NCBI GenBank assembly: GCA_034666705.1
Contig: JAXDLH010000430.1
Coordinates: 1-6,192 of the forward strand
Origin: JAXDLH01 sp034666705
GTDB taxonomy: Bacteria > Chloroflexota > UBA6077 > SHYK01
Direction of reading: 5' to 3'
Length of the DNA: 6,192 nt
The notes beneath the pieces were generated by a model. It made no database searches and had not been told where the DNA came from. It was given only the letters and a program-made list of their open reading frames with translations. A program made the position numbers and the translations under genes. Every line of letters begins with the position of its first letter. Position 1 is the first letter of the stretch. This document shows positions 1-6,192 of this stretch, piece after piece.

Positions 1-1227
1 CCCGTTTATCTCGGCGTGCCCCGTGAGATGGCGATGCTGCCAGTCGAGGGCGGCGTGGCCCGCTTCGCCACCCGCGACGAGCTTGGCCTCGCACGGCCGG
101 CCTGGCCCGACCCGGCGGACGCGAAGACAGTCGCGCGCTGGCTGATCGACGCGGACGATCCGGTGATCATCGTGGGCAAGCTCGGGCGAAACCCGGAGGC
201 AGTACCGGCGTTGGTGCGCCTGGCGGAGCTGCTGGCAGTGCCGGTCACCGACCGCGAGGAGTCCGATGGCCTCAGCTTCCCGCACACGCACGATCTGTTC
301 AATAGCGGCCCGGAGCCGAAGGACGCGGACGCGCTCCTGATCTTCAACGCCCTCGTCCCCTATCTGCCGGCGCTCGGCCCCCAGCCTAACGCGCACGTCG
401 CCCGGGTGGACCCGGACCCCGTGAAGTCACGCTACAAGTTCGTCCACAACGCCGCCGACCTCTGGATCACCGCCGACCCGGGCGCCGCCGCAACCGCGAT
501 TTACGACGCGGCGACGCAGCTCCTCACCCAGAGCAACATGAGCCGCATCGAGGAGCGCCGCGCGCGGCTGCAGCGGGCTCGACGGGAGCGGGATGCTTAC
601 CTCGAGGAGCTCGCACAGAAAGCGGGCCAACGCCGGCCTCTCCACCCGCGCTGGGTGGCGTATCAGCTATGCAAGGTTCTCGACGACCGCGCGATCCTGA
701 TCGACGACACGCTCAGCGGCCGCGTCGGCACACAGGCATATCATCGGCGCACGGAGCCTCGCACCTATTTCAAGGCGAGCAGCTCGGCCGGGGGGTGGGG
801 CCCGGGCGCCTCATTCGGCGCGAAGATCGCTGCCCCGGATCGCGACGTCGTGCTCGCCACAGGCGACGGTTACTTCATGTTCGGCAGCCCCATGCAGGCG
901 CTGTGGTCGGCGGCGCACTACAAGGCGCCGTACCTCACGGTGATCTGGGTGAACCGGGCCTGGACGACGGGCACGACGGGCCTCAAGGCGTCGTACCCCG
1001 AAGGCGTAACGGTCGACACCGGCAACTACGAGGGCGGCACCTTTGACCCGCCGCCGGACTTCGCGAAGCTTGCGGAGACCGTGAACGGCTACGGCGAGAC
1101 GGTGCGCGAGCCAGAAGAGCTTGCGCCGGCGCTGCAGCGCGGCCTGCAGCACGTCCGGAACGGCTCGCCGGCGATCATCGCCTGCTGGCTGCCGACGCCG
1201 ATCGAGGAGCTGCAGCTCGGATCGTAA
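1..1227 (+). CDS. TPP-dependent enzyme, acetolactate-synthase-like (5'-truncated by the window)
   Basis: The reading frame is open from base 1 (PVYLGVPRE, typical of the end of the pyrimidine-binding domain of TPP enzymes), so the real start lies upstream. The GTG at 16 is internal. About 408 residues are visible. Families of this kind usually run to 550-600, so roughly 150-190 residues are missing, including the catalytic glutamate. Numbering from the GTG at 16, residues about 36-165 fit the central TPP_enzyme_M domain (DDPVIIVGKLGR, FPHTHDLFNSG). Residues 171-207 form a charged helical linker, and 209-392 fit the C-terminal TPP-binding domain, with SSSAGGWGPGASFGAK at 255-270 and the Mg/diphosphate motif GDG at 283-285 followed by N313. 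The usual second Asn of the motif is Arg314. The family cleaves and joins 2-oxoacids or related acyl groups in the cytoplasm. The substrate cannot be read from the sequence, and a role as true acetolactate synthase is not established. A GYD-domain gene follows on the same strand. Confidence 0.9.
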   Translation, partial: PVYLGVPREMAMLPVEGGVARFATRDELGLARPAWPDPADAKTVARWLIDADDPVIIVGKLGRNPEAVPALVRLAELLAVPVTDREESDGLSFPHTHDLFNSGPEPKDADALLIFNALVPYLPALGPQPNAHVARVDPDPVKSRYKFVHNAADLWITADPGAAATAIYDAATQLLTQSNMSRIEERRARLQRARRERDAYLEELAQKAGQRRPLHPRWVAYQLCKVLDDRAILIDDTLSGRVGTQAYHRRTEPRTYFKASSSAGGWGPGASFGAKIAAPDRDVVLATGDGYFMFGSPMQALWSAAHYKAPYLTVIWVNRAWTTGTTGLKASYPEGVTVDTGNYEGGTFDPPPDFAKLAETVNGYGETVREPEELAPALQRGLQHVRNGSPAIIACWLPTPIEELQLGS

Positions 1228-1229
1228 GC

Positions 1230-1254
1230 CCCCTCCCCCAATTTTGGGGAGGGG
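1230..1254. repeat. GC-rich palindromic hairpin between the TPP-enzyme and GYD genes
   Basis: Nine-base arms CCCCTCCCC (1230-1238) and GGGGAGGGG (1246-1254) pair perfectly around a seven-base loop, CAATTTT. The hairpin starts three bases after the stop codon of the TPP-enzyme gene. No T-run follows the stem on either strand, so it is a poor classical intrinsic terminator. It could partly end transcription, protect the upstream mRNA 3' end, or simply be an interspersed palindrome. Its arms are shared with the hairpin at 1570-1616, which favours a repeat family. Confidence 0.7.
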
Positions 1255-1264
1255 AGACATCAAT

Positions 1265-1270
1265 AGGAGA
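1265..1270 (+). promoter_or_regulatory. Ribosome binding site of the GYD gene
   Basis: AGGAGA lies seven bases before the ATG at 1278, which is ideal Shine-Dalgarno spacing. The in-frame GTG at 1275 would leave only four bases, so the site decides in favour of the ATG. Confidence 0.75.
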
Positions 1271-1277
1271 AGCAGTG

Positions 1278-1562
1278 ATGGCAACGTTTATTCTGCTCAG
1301 CACCCTCACAGACGAAGGCGCGAAGACGATCACGACCAACCCGGAGCGGATCAAGCAGGTCAACAGCGAAGTCGAACGGCTGGGCGTGAAGGTGCAGGCG
1401 CAGTACGCGGTACTCGGCGCCTACGACTTCGTGACCATCGTCGAGGCGCCGGACATCGCGAGCATCGCCAAAGTCTCGGCGACGCTCGCCTCGCGCGGCA
1501 GCATCAAGATCCAGACCCTAGCCGCGCTCCCGATCGACGAGCTGATCGATGGGCTGAAGTAA
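1278..1562 (+). CDS. GYD domain-containing protein, 94 residues, complete
   Basis: A small soluble protein starting MATFILLSTLTDEG. It carries the family signature around residues 47-56 (LGAYDFVTIV), with the Gly-x-Tyr-Asp core that names the GYD family, followed by EAPD and a C-terminal helix/strand pattern (SVSAT-like segment, then SIKIQTLAALP). The length is normal for stand-alone GYD proteins (about 90-105 residues). The alternation of strands and helices suggests a ferredoxin-like alpha+beta fold, as in dimeric alpha-beta barrel proteins. The family has no firmly established biochemical function. There is no signal peptide or membrane segment, so it should be cytoplasmic. It lies 50 bases behind the TPP-enzyme gene on the same strand and converges on the giant gene to its right. 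The ATG at 1278 is preferred over the GTG at 1275 because of the spacing to AGGAGA. Confidence 0.9.
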   Translation: MATFILLSTLTDEGAKTITTNPERIKQVNSEVERLGVKVQAQYAVLGAYDFVTIVEAPDIASIAKVSATLASRGSIKIQTLAALPIDELIDGLK

Positions 1563-1569
1563 CAGGTCC

Positions 1570-1616
1570 GCTTCCCGATCCCCTCCCGCGAATTCGCGGG
1601 AGGGGATTCGGGAAGC
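1570..1616. terminator. Long inverted repeat between convergent genes, possible bidirectional terminator
   Basis: The core at 1580-1605 is a perfect 26-base palindrome with arms CCCCTCCCGCGAA and TTCGCGGGAGGGG. Outside it, GCTTCCCGAT (1570-1579) pairs with ATTCGGGAAGC (1606-1616) with only T1607 bulged, giving a stem of about 23 base pairs. It fills most of the 63-base gap between the stop codons of the GYD gene and the giant minus-strand gene, where a two-way terminator is expected. No U-tract follows on either strand, so termination is inferred from position and stem strength. The core arms and central AATT match the hairpin at 1230-1254, so it may equally be a copy of an interspersed palindromic repeat. 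Confidence 0.55.
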
Positions 1617-1625
1617 AACGCGGGG

Positions 1626-4600
1626 TCAACTCGGGGGCGGGCCGAGCGAGCCATCGGCGGGCGACGCCGTGGCGACGTTGCTGAGGCCCGAGTGCTGGCC
1701 GTTCGGCAGGTCCATCGCGACCCGGTAGAAGTACTTCCCCCCGGGCACTGCGTCCGCGTCGAGGTAGGCGGGCACGTCGGAGCTGCCGACCTGCACCCAC
1801 GGTCCGCTCTGTGACCCGGACCGCCAGACGCTGTACTGGCCGGTTGTGGCACTCGGGTCCACGTTCCAGTTCAGCACGTTGCCCGAGCCGTCCGTCGCGC
1901 CGGCAGCGCGCAGGTTCGTGGGCACCGGCAGCGCGTTGGCGATGGCTGCCGCGTCATACCGGCCGAGCGGCGGCGTGGCGCCCGCCACCGTGGACACGGC
2001 GTACACCTCGTGCTGTGCCCCGTCGCTCGCGAACTGGACGCTCACACCCTGCTGCGCGGTAAACGCGGCCGGTGCGGAGAGATTGGCCGTGCCGATCTTG
2101 CTGCCCGGATCGCCGGGGTTATCGAGATAGAAGGTCACCGTGGCATTGCTGCCGAGGGGCGCCAGCCCGAGATTGACGACGGTCGCCTGCGCCGTCGCCT
2201 GGCTCCCGGCCGGTGCGCCACCGTTCGGCAGGGAGACAGATGTCGCCACCGGGCTCGGGCCGTACGGCAGTTGGATGAAGTCGACCCGGTCGGGCGCGAT
2301 CGCGTCGTCCCGCACCCGGGTCGCGAAGGCGTCAGCCGCGACGATCTCCAGCGAGGTTGGGCTGACGAGGTCGGCCGCGAAGCTCGCCCAGTTGCTGTCC
2401 TGCTTCTGGGCCATCACGCGCGGCTGGCCCCAGCTCAGTTGACCGGCCCCCAGCATCGTGCCGGTGGCGGCGATGCTGGCCGCACTGTGCTGGGCATCGG
2501 GGAAGCCGAGACCACGCTGGAAGCTGGCAGCGCTCGTGTGGATGTCGCCTGCCGAGCTAACGCTGCGGGTTGCCACCGCGGCGCCATTCAGTGCGCGATA
2601 GAAGATCAGCGCCTCGCCGTCCGGAGTTAGCAGCACCTGGGGGGCCTCACCCGGGAAGGTACTGAGCTGGTTCAGGCTGCTGAGACTGCCACCGCGCAGA
2701 TACGCCGCATACGGGGTCCCGCCGGTGCTGCCATGGTTGCCCTCTGCGAGTGCAATGAAGGCGACCAGCGGGTTGCCACCGTCGTCGACGGCGATGCTCG
2801 GCATCGAGGCGCCGCCGGGAACGCCCGGTATCGCCCCGACGCCCTGCCACGCCCCGTTGTTGAACGTTGCCATCATCAGGCGCGCGTCGCCCGTAGTCGC
2901 CATGCTGCCGTCGGTGTCCTCGACCCATACGGCCGTATAGGCGCCATTGCGGAACGCGATCGCCGGCTCGTAGCTCTGGCCAGCCGACGTGTACAGCTCG
3001 GCGGGCGTGGACCACCGACTTCCATCGAATTGCGACCACCAGATCGCCGCATGGCGCGACCCCGGCTCGTTGTCCGCCGAGGTGTCTTTCACCCAGATCA
3101 ACATGGCTCGGCCAGTACTTGGGTCGGCGGCGATAGCAGGCGCGCCGTCGGCGAGCGTGTCGTTCGAGATGTTGGCCGAGCGGGTCCAGCGCTGCCCGTC
3201 CCAGATCGCGTAGTAGATCTCCTGTGCCGTCAGCGCTTCGCGGAACAGGCTGGGGAGCTCATCCGTGCGGCCCTGGTCGATCGCCGCCTTCGTGCGCGCC
3301 CGCATGGACGCCGCCTCGGTTCCGGATGGTATGTGCGTCCAGGCGGCGATGGCGCGGTTCGGGCCCAGGTAGGCCACGGTTGGGTCGAGACCGCCCTCCG
3401 TAAACTGCCCGACCCATTGCGCAGCCGGCGGATTCCCGCCGGGGGTGAGCGGCTGGTACACCACGGCGGGATCCTCGCGCTCGTCTGGCGCGAGCGGACC
3501 GCCGAGGTTGGTCCACAGCAGCATGCTATGGCCGGCACCGTCGCTCACGAGCTTCGGGTCGGCGGAGAAGGGATGATCGGTCATCCCGTCGCCACCCTGT
3601 TGGAGCGGAGCTGCAGGATCGAGCGCGAGCAGGCCGGGGGGCTCGTCGCCCGGTTGGTAGGCGACGAGGTTTACGGGAATCCGCTCGCCGTTGACGTTGG
3701 CGTAGATCGGCATTTGGCCGCCGTACTTGCACCCGCCCGGGGCGTCCGTCGTCAGCGGATCGAACGGATAGATGCGCCAACCTGGATCGTCATGGACCTT
3801 CCAGATCGAGACGTTCACGTAGAGGTTGGCGCTGAGGAAGAAGCAGAGCGAGGCATCGAGATTGTTCGGCAGATCCTGATAGGTGATCGGCACGTCGATG
3901 CCGGCGTGGATATCGGCGCCGACGCCGACTGAGGCGACGTCGAGGAGCAGCTCCACGTCGATCTCGGGAGCGATGTCGAGCACGAGCCCGGGCGTGAAGG
4001 TGGCGGTCACCTGACCGACCGATCGATTCGGGTCGATCGAGCCGTCGAGACTCATCTCCCCGTGAATGCCGAAGTAGACCTTGAAGTGCAGCGTGACGAC
4101 GCCGAAGAACGAGCCATCCGGCACGTCGACGAGCTTGAATACGTCGACGATGGGGATCGTCGACGGGCCTGCGGACCACTCATATGCGGGCTCGCCATTC
4201 CCGGTGCCGAGCATCCACCACGGACCGTGATAGGACGTGGTGATCGGCAACGAGCCGCCCTGCGGCAGCCCCAACTGATCCTCGAGGTCGGCGAGCACGT
4301 CGTCGTTGAAGATGATCAGGGCGAGCTGCTGGTCGGCGTCGCCCCACCAGCCGCTGCTGCTCGACCAGCGCTGCGCGGGCGTGAAGGTCTCATGGAGCGT
4401 GATCCCCATCGCCGCCTCGTTGCGGATCAAGGGCACGATCTCGACATTCACCACCGGCAGATTGTAGGGGCCGAAATCCTCATTCACGTCGAAGGCGAAG
4501 CGGGGAATCGTGTAGGCGAACTCGTAGCGCCAGGCGCTGCGATTCCATGTGAGCTGTTGATTCGTGGCCCAATCCGCATCGGCCCAGGCAGGGGGGTCGA

Positions 4601-6192
4601 TCATGAAGACGCTCGACGGGCAGGTACTCGGATCGAGACCGAACTCGCCGACGACACCGCCAACGTAATGCGGCCGTGCTCCCACGCACCGGAAGCCAGT
4701 CGGTATGGGGCTCACGTCGATGTCCGCCGCCCAGCCGCCGGTGACCTGGTGACCCTCGACGATGTCGCCGCCGTCGATCTGGAAGTCCATAGCCTCGATG
4801 TCGAGCGGCACGCCCGCGGGCTGGCCGGCGACGAAGTGCACGCGCACCGGCAGGCGGTCATCCGGGAATGAGATGAAGTACGGCGACGGCCCGCAGTTCT
4901 TCACCGGCGCCGTGGTCTCGTCGAACGGCGTGAGCTTGATATTGCCGAGATCGATGGTCTGGAACCGGTGCGCCTGGTACTTGAGGGTGCCGGTGTAAGT
5001 GACGTAGCCATCCTTGGAGACCACGACGTAGTAGGAATCCGGCGCGGGCGCCGTTTGCTGGAAGTTACCAACGAAATCGAGAAATACCGGGTTGAGCACG
5101 GCGAAATCGGCGGCCGTGAACTCGATGTTGGCACCACCGAAGGTCCCGATGGGGCCCTGGACCGTCGTAATGCCGCCGGTTTGCGCCAGAATGACCCGGG
5201 AGTCGAGCACGGACCCCGGTCCAACACCGCCGGTACGGACGATTGGGCCGACGTCCAGGGACGGAGTCGGGAACAATCCCGCGTTCCGCAGCTCCGTTGG
5301 CGAGATCAGTCCGAGGCCCCTCGACCCGCCGGTGGCTGCGCCCTGCGTATCGAGTACGTGACTCGTCGCGCCTGACAGGATCTCCACAGCACTCGCGTCG
5401 AGACCTCCAAGAAATGAGCCGGCGGTGCAGCTTGGCATCCCGCTGAGGAGCGAGACGATCCCATCGATTCGGAGATGCTCATAAGCGCTCTTCCCGGAGC
5501 CCTTCAGGTATGGCGGTACCTGAATGAGCCGGACGGTTGCCCCCTCGACTCCGGAGCCGTTGCCGGCGTCGACGACGCGGCCCTTGAAGATCGCGAACCC
5601 CTGCGGCAGCTCGAGGTCGCCGCAGCCGATCGGGAGCTTGGACAGCGCGATAATTGCCTGCGAGGCGAGCCCTGAAACGCCCACGTGCGAAGAGCCCCCG
5701 GGCGGCGGGCCGCTCGCGACGCCGCTCCCCACCACGCTGAACGGCAGCGAGACGCCATGCCGCACTGTGTCCACGAGAGTGAAGGCGGCGGGCGTGGGCG
5801 TGGGCAGGCCCTGCACCTCACGCGGGGAGGGCGGGAACGGCTGCAGCCACGCCCGGATCGTGTGATGGCCAATGGTGGCCTCTTCCGGCACGGTGTAGGT
5901 GATCGACCAGGATGCGCCCGGGGCAGTCGGACTTCCCAGCGCCTTCGAGCCCCAGCCGAACGACTCGATCTCGATGTAGCCGGTTTGCGTGGTCGTGTTG
6001 GTCCCGCTGATCGTGATGTTGAGGGTGTCGGACAGCACGGCGGGGTTGATGTTGATCGGCGGGCAACCGAGCGGTGTCGGCGTGACGGTTGCGGTCACGC
6101 TGGGTCCAACCGTGGCAACCGTGCCCTCGACAGTCGCCACTGGAGTGGCCGTGCGGACGACCGAGGGGCCTGGCGTGTTGGTAATCACCGCC
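1626..6192 (-). CDS. Giant multidomain, probably extracellular protein with beta-propeller, CARDB-like and FN3 domains (N-terminus outside the window)
   Basis: The frame is open from the right edge to a TGA at 1626-1628. The GTG at 6186-6188 is merely the first possible start: it falls inside a Thr/Pro/Val-rich stretch, so the true start, and any signal peptide or membrane anchor, lies beyond the window. Numbering from that GTG (1520 residues): 1-40 low-complexity linker; 41-153 Ig-like beta domain; 200-225 plus 385-421 a carboxypeptidase-regulatory-like fold (FKGRVVDAGNGSGVEGATVR, then YYVVVSKDGYVTY) split by about 160 residues; 422-870 beta-rich sequence I do not recognise; 873-1275 about seven propeller-type repeats; 1310-1415 CARDB-like; 1421-1512 FN3. 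No catalytic motif is evident, and there is no C-terminal LPXTG signal or hydrophobic anchor. The composition (rich in Gly, Ala, Pro, Thr, Ser, Asp; few Lys and Cys) fits a secreted or surface protein. A role in binding polysaccharide, protein or another cell surface is only inferred. The left neighbours are convergent and seem unrelated. Confidence 0.88.
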   Translation of the reverse strand, partial: AVITNTPGPSVVRTATPVATVEGTVATVGPSVTATVTPTPLGCPPININPAVLSDTLNITISGTNTTTQTGYIEIESFGWGSKALGSPTAPGASWSITYTVPEEATIGHHTIRAWLQPFPPSPREVQGLPTPTPAAFTLVDTVRHGVSLPFSVVGSGVASGPPPGGSSHVGVSGLASQAIIALSKLPIGCGDLELPQGFAIFKGRVVDAGNGSGVEGATVRLIQVPPYLKGSGKSAYEHLRIDGIVSLLSGMPSCTAGSFLGGLDASAVEILSGATSHVLDTQGAATGGSRGLGLISPTELRNAGLFPTPSLDVGPIVRTGGVGPGSVLDSRVILAQTGGITTVQGPIGTFGGANIEFTAADFAVLNPVFLDFVGNFQQTAPAPDSYYVVVSKDGYVTYTGTLKYQAHRFQTIDLGNIKLTPFDETTAPVKNCGPSPYFISFPDDRLPVRVHFVAGQPAGVPLDIEAMDFQIDGGDIVEGHQVTGGWAADIDVSPIPTGFRCVGARPHYVGGVVGEFGLDPSTCPSSVFMIDPPAWADADWATNQQLTWNRSAWRYEFAYTIPRFAFDVNEDFGPYNLPVVNVEIVPLIRNEAAMGITLHETFTPAQRWSSSSGWWGDADQQLALIIFNDDVLADLEDQLGLPQGGSLPITTSYHGPWWMLGTGNGEPAYEWSAGPSTIPIVDVFKLVDVPDGSFFGVVTLHFKVYFGIHGEMSLDGSIDPNRSVGQVTATFTPGLVLDIAPEIDVELLLDVASVGVGADIHAGIDVPITYQDLPNNLDASLCFFLSANLYVNVSIWKVHDDPGWRIYPFDPLTTDAPGGCKYGGQMPIYANVNGERIPVNLVAYQPGDEPPGLLALDPAAPLQQGGDGMTDHPFSADPKLVSDGAGHSMLLWTNLGGPLAPDEREDPAVVYQPLTPGGNPPAAQWVGQFTEGGLDPTVAYLGPNRAIAAWTHIPSGTEAASMRARTKAAIDQGRTDELPSLFREALTAQEIYYAIWDGQRWTRSANISNDTLADGAPAIAADPSTGRAMLIWVKDTSADNEPGSRHAAIWWSQFDGSRWSTPAELYTSAGQSYEPAIAFRNGAYTAVWVEDTDGSMATTGDARLMMATFNNGAWQGVGAIPGVPGGASMPSIAVDDGGNPLVAFIALAEGNHGSTGGTPYAAYLRGGSLSSLNQLSTFPGEAPQVLLTPDGEALIFYRALNGAAVATRSVSSAGDIHTSAASFQRGLGFPDAQHSAASIAATGTMLGAGQLSWGQPRVMAQKQDSNWASFAADLVSPTSLEIVAADAFATRVRDDAIAPDRVDFIQLPYGPSPVATSVSLPNGGAPAGSQATAQATVVNLGLAPLGSNATVTFYLDNPGDPGSKIGTANLSAPAAFTAQQGVSVQFASDGAQHEVYAVSTVAGATPPLGRYDAAAIANALPVPTNLRAAGATDGSGNVLNWNVDPSATTGQYSVWRSGSQSGPWVQVGSSDVPAYLDADAVPGGKYFYRVAMDLPNGQHSGLSNVATASPADGSLGPPPS
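1653..1928 (-). other. C-terminal fibronectin type III domain
   Basis: Residues 1421-1512 carry the FN3 landmarks: PVPTNLRA at the start, LNW (1439-1441), YSVWRSGSQSGPW (1452-1464), YLDADAVPGGKYFYRV (1475-1490) and a closing SGLSNVATASP. Eight residues follow to the stop, with no anchor. Confidence 0.85.
1959..2261 (-). other. CARDB-like domain
   Basis: Residues 1310-1410 show the usual CARDB order: a strand with VVNLG (1337-1341), a VTFYLDNPGDPGSKIGTANL segment (1351-1370), and a final HEVYAVSTV strand (1393-1401). The family is an adhesion-type beta sandwich found in bacterial cell-surface proteins. Confidence 0.6.
2364..3572 (-). other. Seven-repeat, likely beta-propeller (sialidase/BNR-like layout) domain
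   Basis: Residues 873-1275 contain seven copies of a degenerate unit of the type (D/A/E)P-x-(hydrophobic)-(A/V)-x-x-x-x-G-x-(A)-x-x-x-W: DPKLVSDG (877), DPTVAYLG (935), APAIAADP (1016), EPAIAFRNG (1074), MPSIAVDDGG (1129), APQVLLTPDG (1182) and AASIAATG (1236). Spacing is 53-58 residues, except for 82 between copies two and three. A second motif, an aromatic strand followed by DG-x-x-W, recurs with Trp at 1001, 1059, 1114 and 1267. Period and number fit a seven-bladed propeller. Catalytic sialidase residues were not identified, so a binding role is as likely as an enzymatic one. Confidence 0.65.
3573..4925 (-). other. Unassigned beta-rich region of the giant protein
   Basis: Residues 422-872 match no family I recognise. 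Visible features are a Trp/Ser cluster at 608-616 (WSSSSGWWG), a short helix near 631-640 (VLADLEDQLG), and a run of alternating hydrophobic strands at 691-797 (for example VVTLHFKVYFGIHG and VELLLDVASVGVGADI). Five of the protein's eight cysteines are here (432, 501, 523, 782, 820). Confidence 0.5.
4926..5591 (-). other. Carboxypeptidase-regulatory-like domain split by an insertion
   Basis: Residues 201-223 read FKGRVVDAGNGSGVEGATVR then LIQ, the classic first half of this fold (G-x-V-x-D ... G-V-x-G-A-x-V). The matching second half, YYVVVSKDGYVTYTGTL with the K/DGY turn, appears only at 386-402, followed by TIDLGNIKLTP at 411-421. The roughly 160 residues between are Gly/Ser/Ala-rich. Confidence 0.65.
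5730..6068 (-). other. Ig-like beta-sandwich domain in the giant protein
   Basis: Residues 41-153 (starting CPPININP) have alternating hydrophobic strands: LNITISG, YIEIESFGWG, SWSITYTVP, HHTIRAWLQP and HGVSLPFSVVG. The pattern is like bacterial Ig-like domains in which a precursor-style 'nature of the tie' strand order ends in a hydrophobic strand. No specific family is recognised; the call rests on strand pattern alone. Confidence 0.4.
6069..6192 (-). other. Thr/Pro/Val-rich linker of the giant protein
   Basis: Residues 1-40 are nearly all Thr, Val, Pro, Ala, Gly and Ser, with recurrent TVAT/TVTPTP units. Such stretches are typical of extended linkers between a membrane-proximal segment and outer domains in surface proteins, notably in Chloroflexota. 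A shorter LPTPTPA stretch recurs at residues 128-134. Confidence 0.7.

Noticed and set aside
16..18. GTG at 16 as the start of the TPP-enzyme gene
   Set aside because: The codons before it (PVYLG) continue a conserved TPP-enzyme segment, and the N-terminal pyrimidine-binding domain would otherwise be missing.
811..1284. 157-codon minus-strand frame over the end of the TPP gene
   Set aside because: Arg-rich antisense shadow of a well-supported coding region; it also runs through the hairpin.
1590..1595. GAATTC at the palindrome centre as a functional site
   Set aside because: Any palindrome with a central AATT flanked by G and C gives this hexamer; there is no other sign of a restriction or recombination system.
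2733..3932. 399-codon open frame on the + strand
   Set aside because: It lies wholly opposite the giant minus-strand gene. Its translation is Arg/Val/Gly-rich with no recognisable motif, as expected for an antisense shadow in GC-rich DNA.
4062..4871. 269-codon open frame on the + strand
   Set aside because: Antisense to the unassigned region of the giant gene, with compositional bias (Arg, Asp, Glu, His) typical of a shadow frame and no domain signature.
1626..6188. GTG at 6186-6188 as the true start of the giant gene
   Set aside because: The codon lies inside a low-complexity Thr/Pro/Val linker, the frame stays open to the window edge, and no signal peptide follows it.

Overview
The window is GC-rich bacterial DNA with dense coding. 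It holds the 3' end of one gene, one complete small gene, and most of a very large gene on the opposite strand that runs off the right edge. The best guess for the host is a member of the Chloroflexota or a similar GC-rich environmental bacterium. The reasons are the Thr/Pro/Val-rich linker in a giant, apparently extracellular protein, the mosaic of carboxypeptidase-regulatory-like, CARDB-like and FN3 modules, and the GYD-domain protein. No rRNA or other taxonomic marker is present, so this assignment is tentative.

Left part (1-1562, + strand): the C-terminal two thirds of a thiamine-pyrophosphate (TPP) enzyme of the acetolactate-synthase-like superfamily is followed, after a 50-base gap, by a 94-residue GYD-domain protein with a good ribosome binding site. 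They may form one transcription unit, but a GC-rich hairpin sits in the gap.

Junction (1563-1625): a second, nearly perfect 47-base inverted repeat separates the GYD gene from the convergent large gene. Its core arms match those of the hairpin at 1230-1254, so the two look like copies of one interspersed palindromic element.

Right part (1626-6192, - strand): at least 1521 codons of a multidomain, probably secreted or surface-attached protein. Reading N to C, it has a Thr/Pro/Val-rich linker, an Ig-like beta domain, a carboxypeptidase-regulatory-like fold split by about 160 residues, a long beta-rich region of unknown family, about seven repeats of a likely beta-propeller, a CARDB-like domain and a terminal FN3 domain. 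All eight cysteines lie in the N-terminal 820 residues.

No tRNA, rRNA, CRISPR array, insertion sequence or phage gene is visible. The left and right parts show no obvious functional link. The most interesting points are the paired palindromes, the TPP enzyme/GYD neighbourhood and the unassigned domains of the giant protein.
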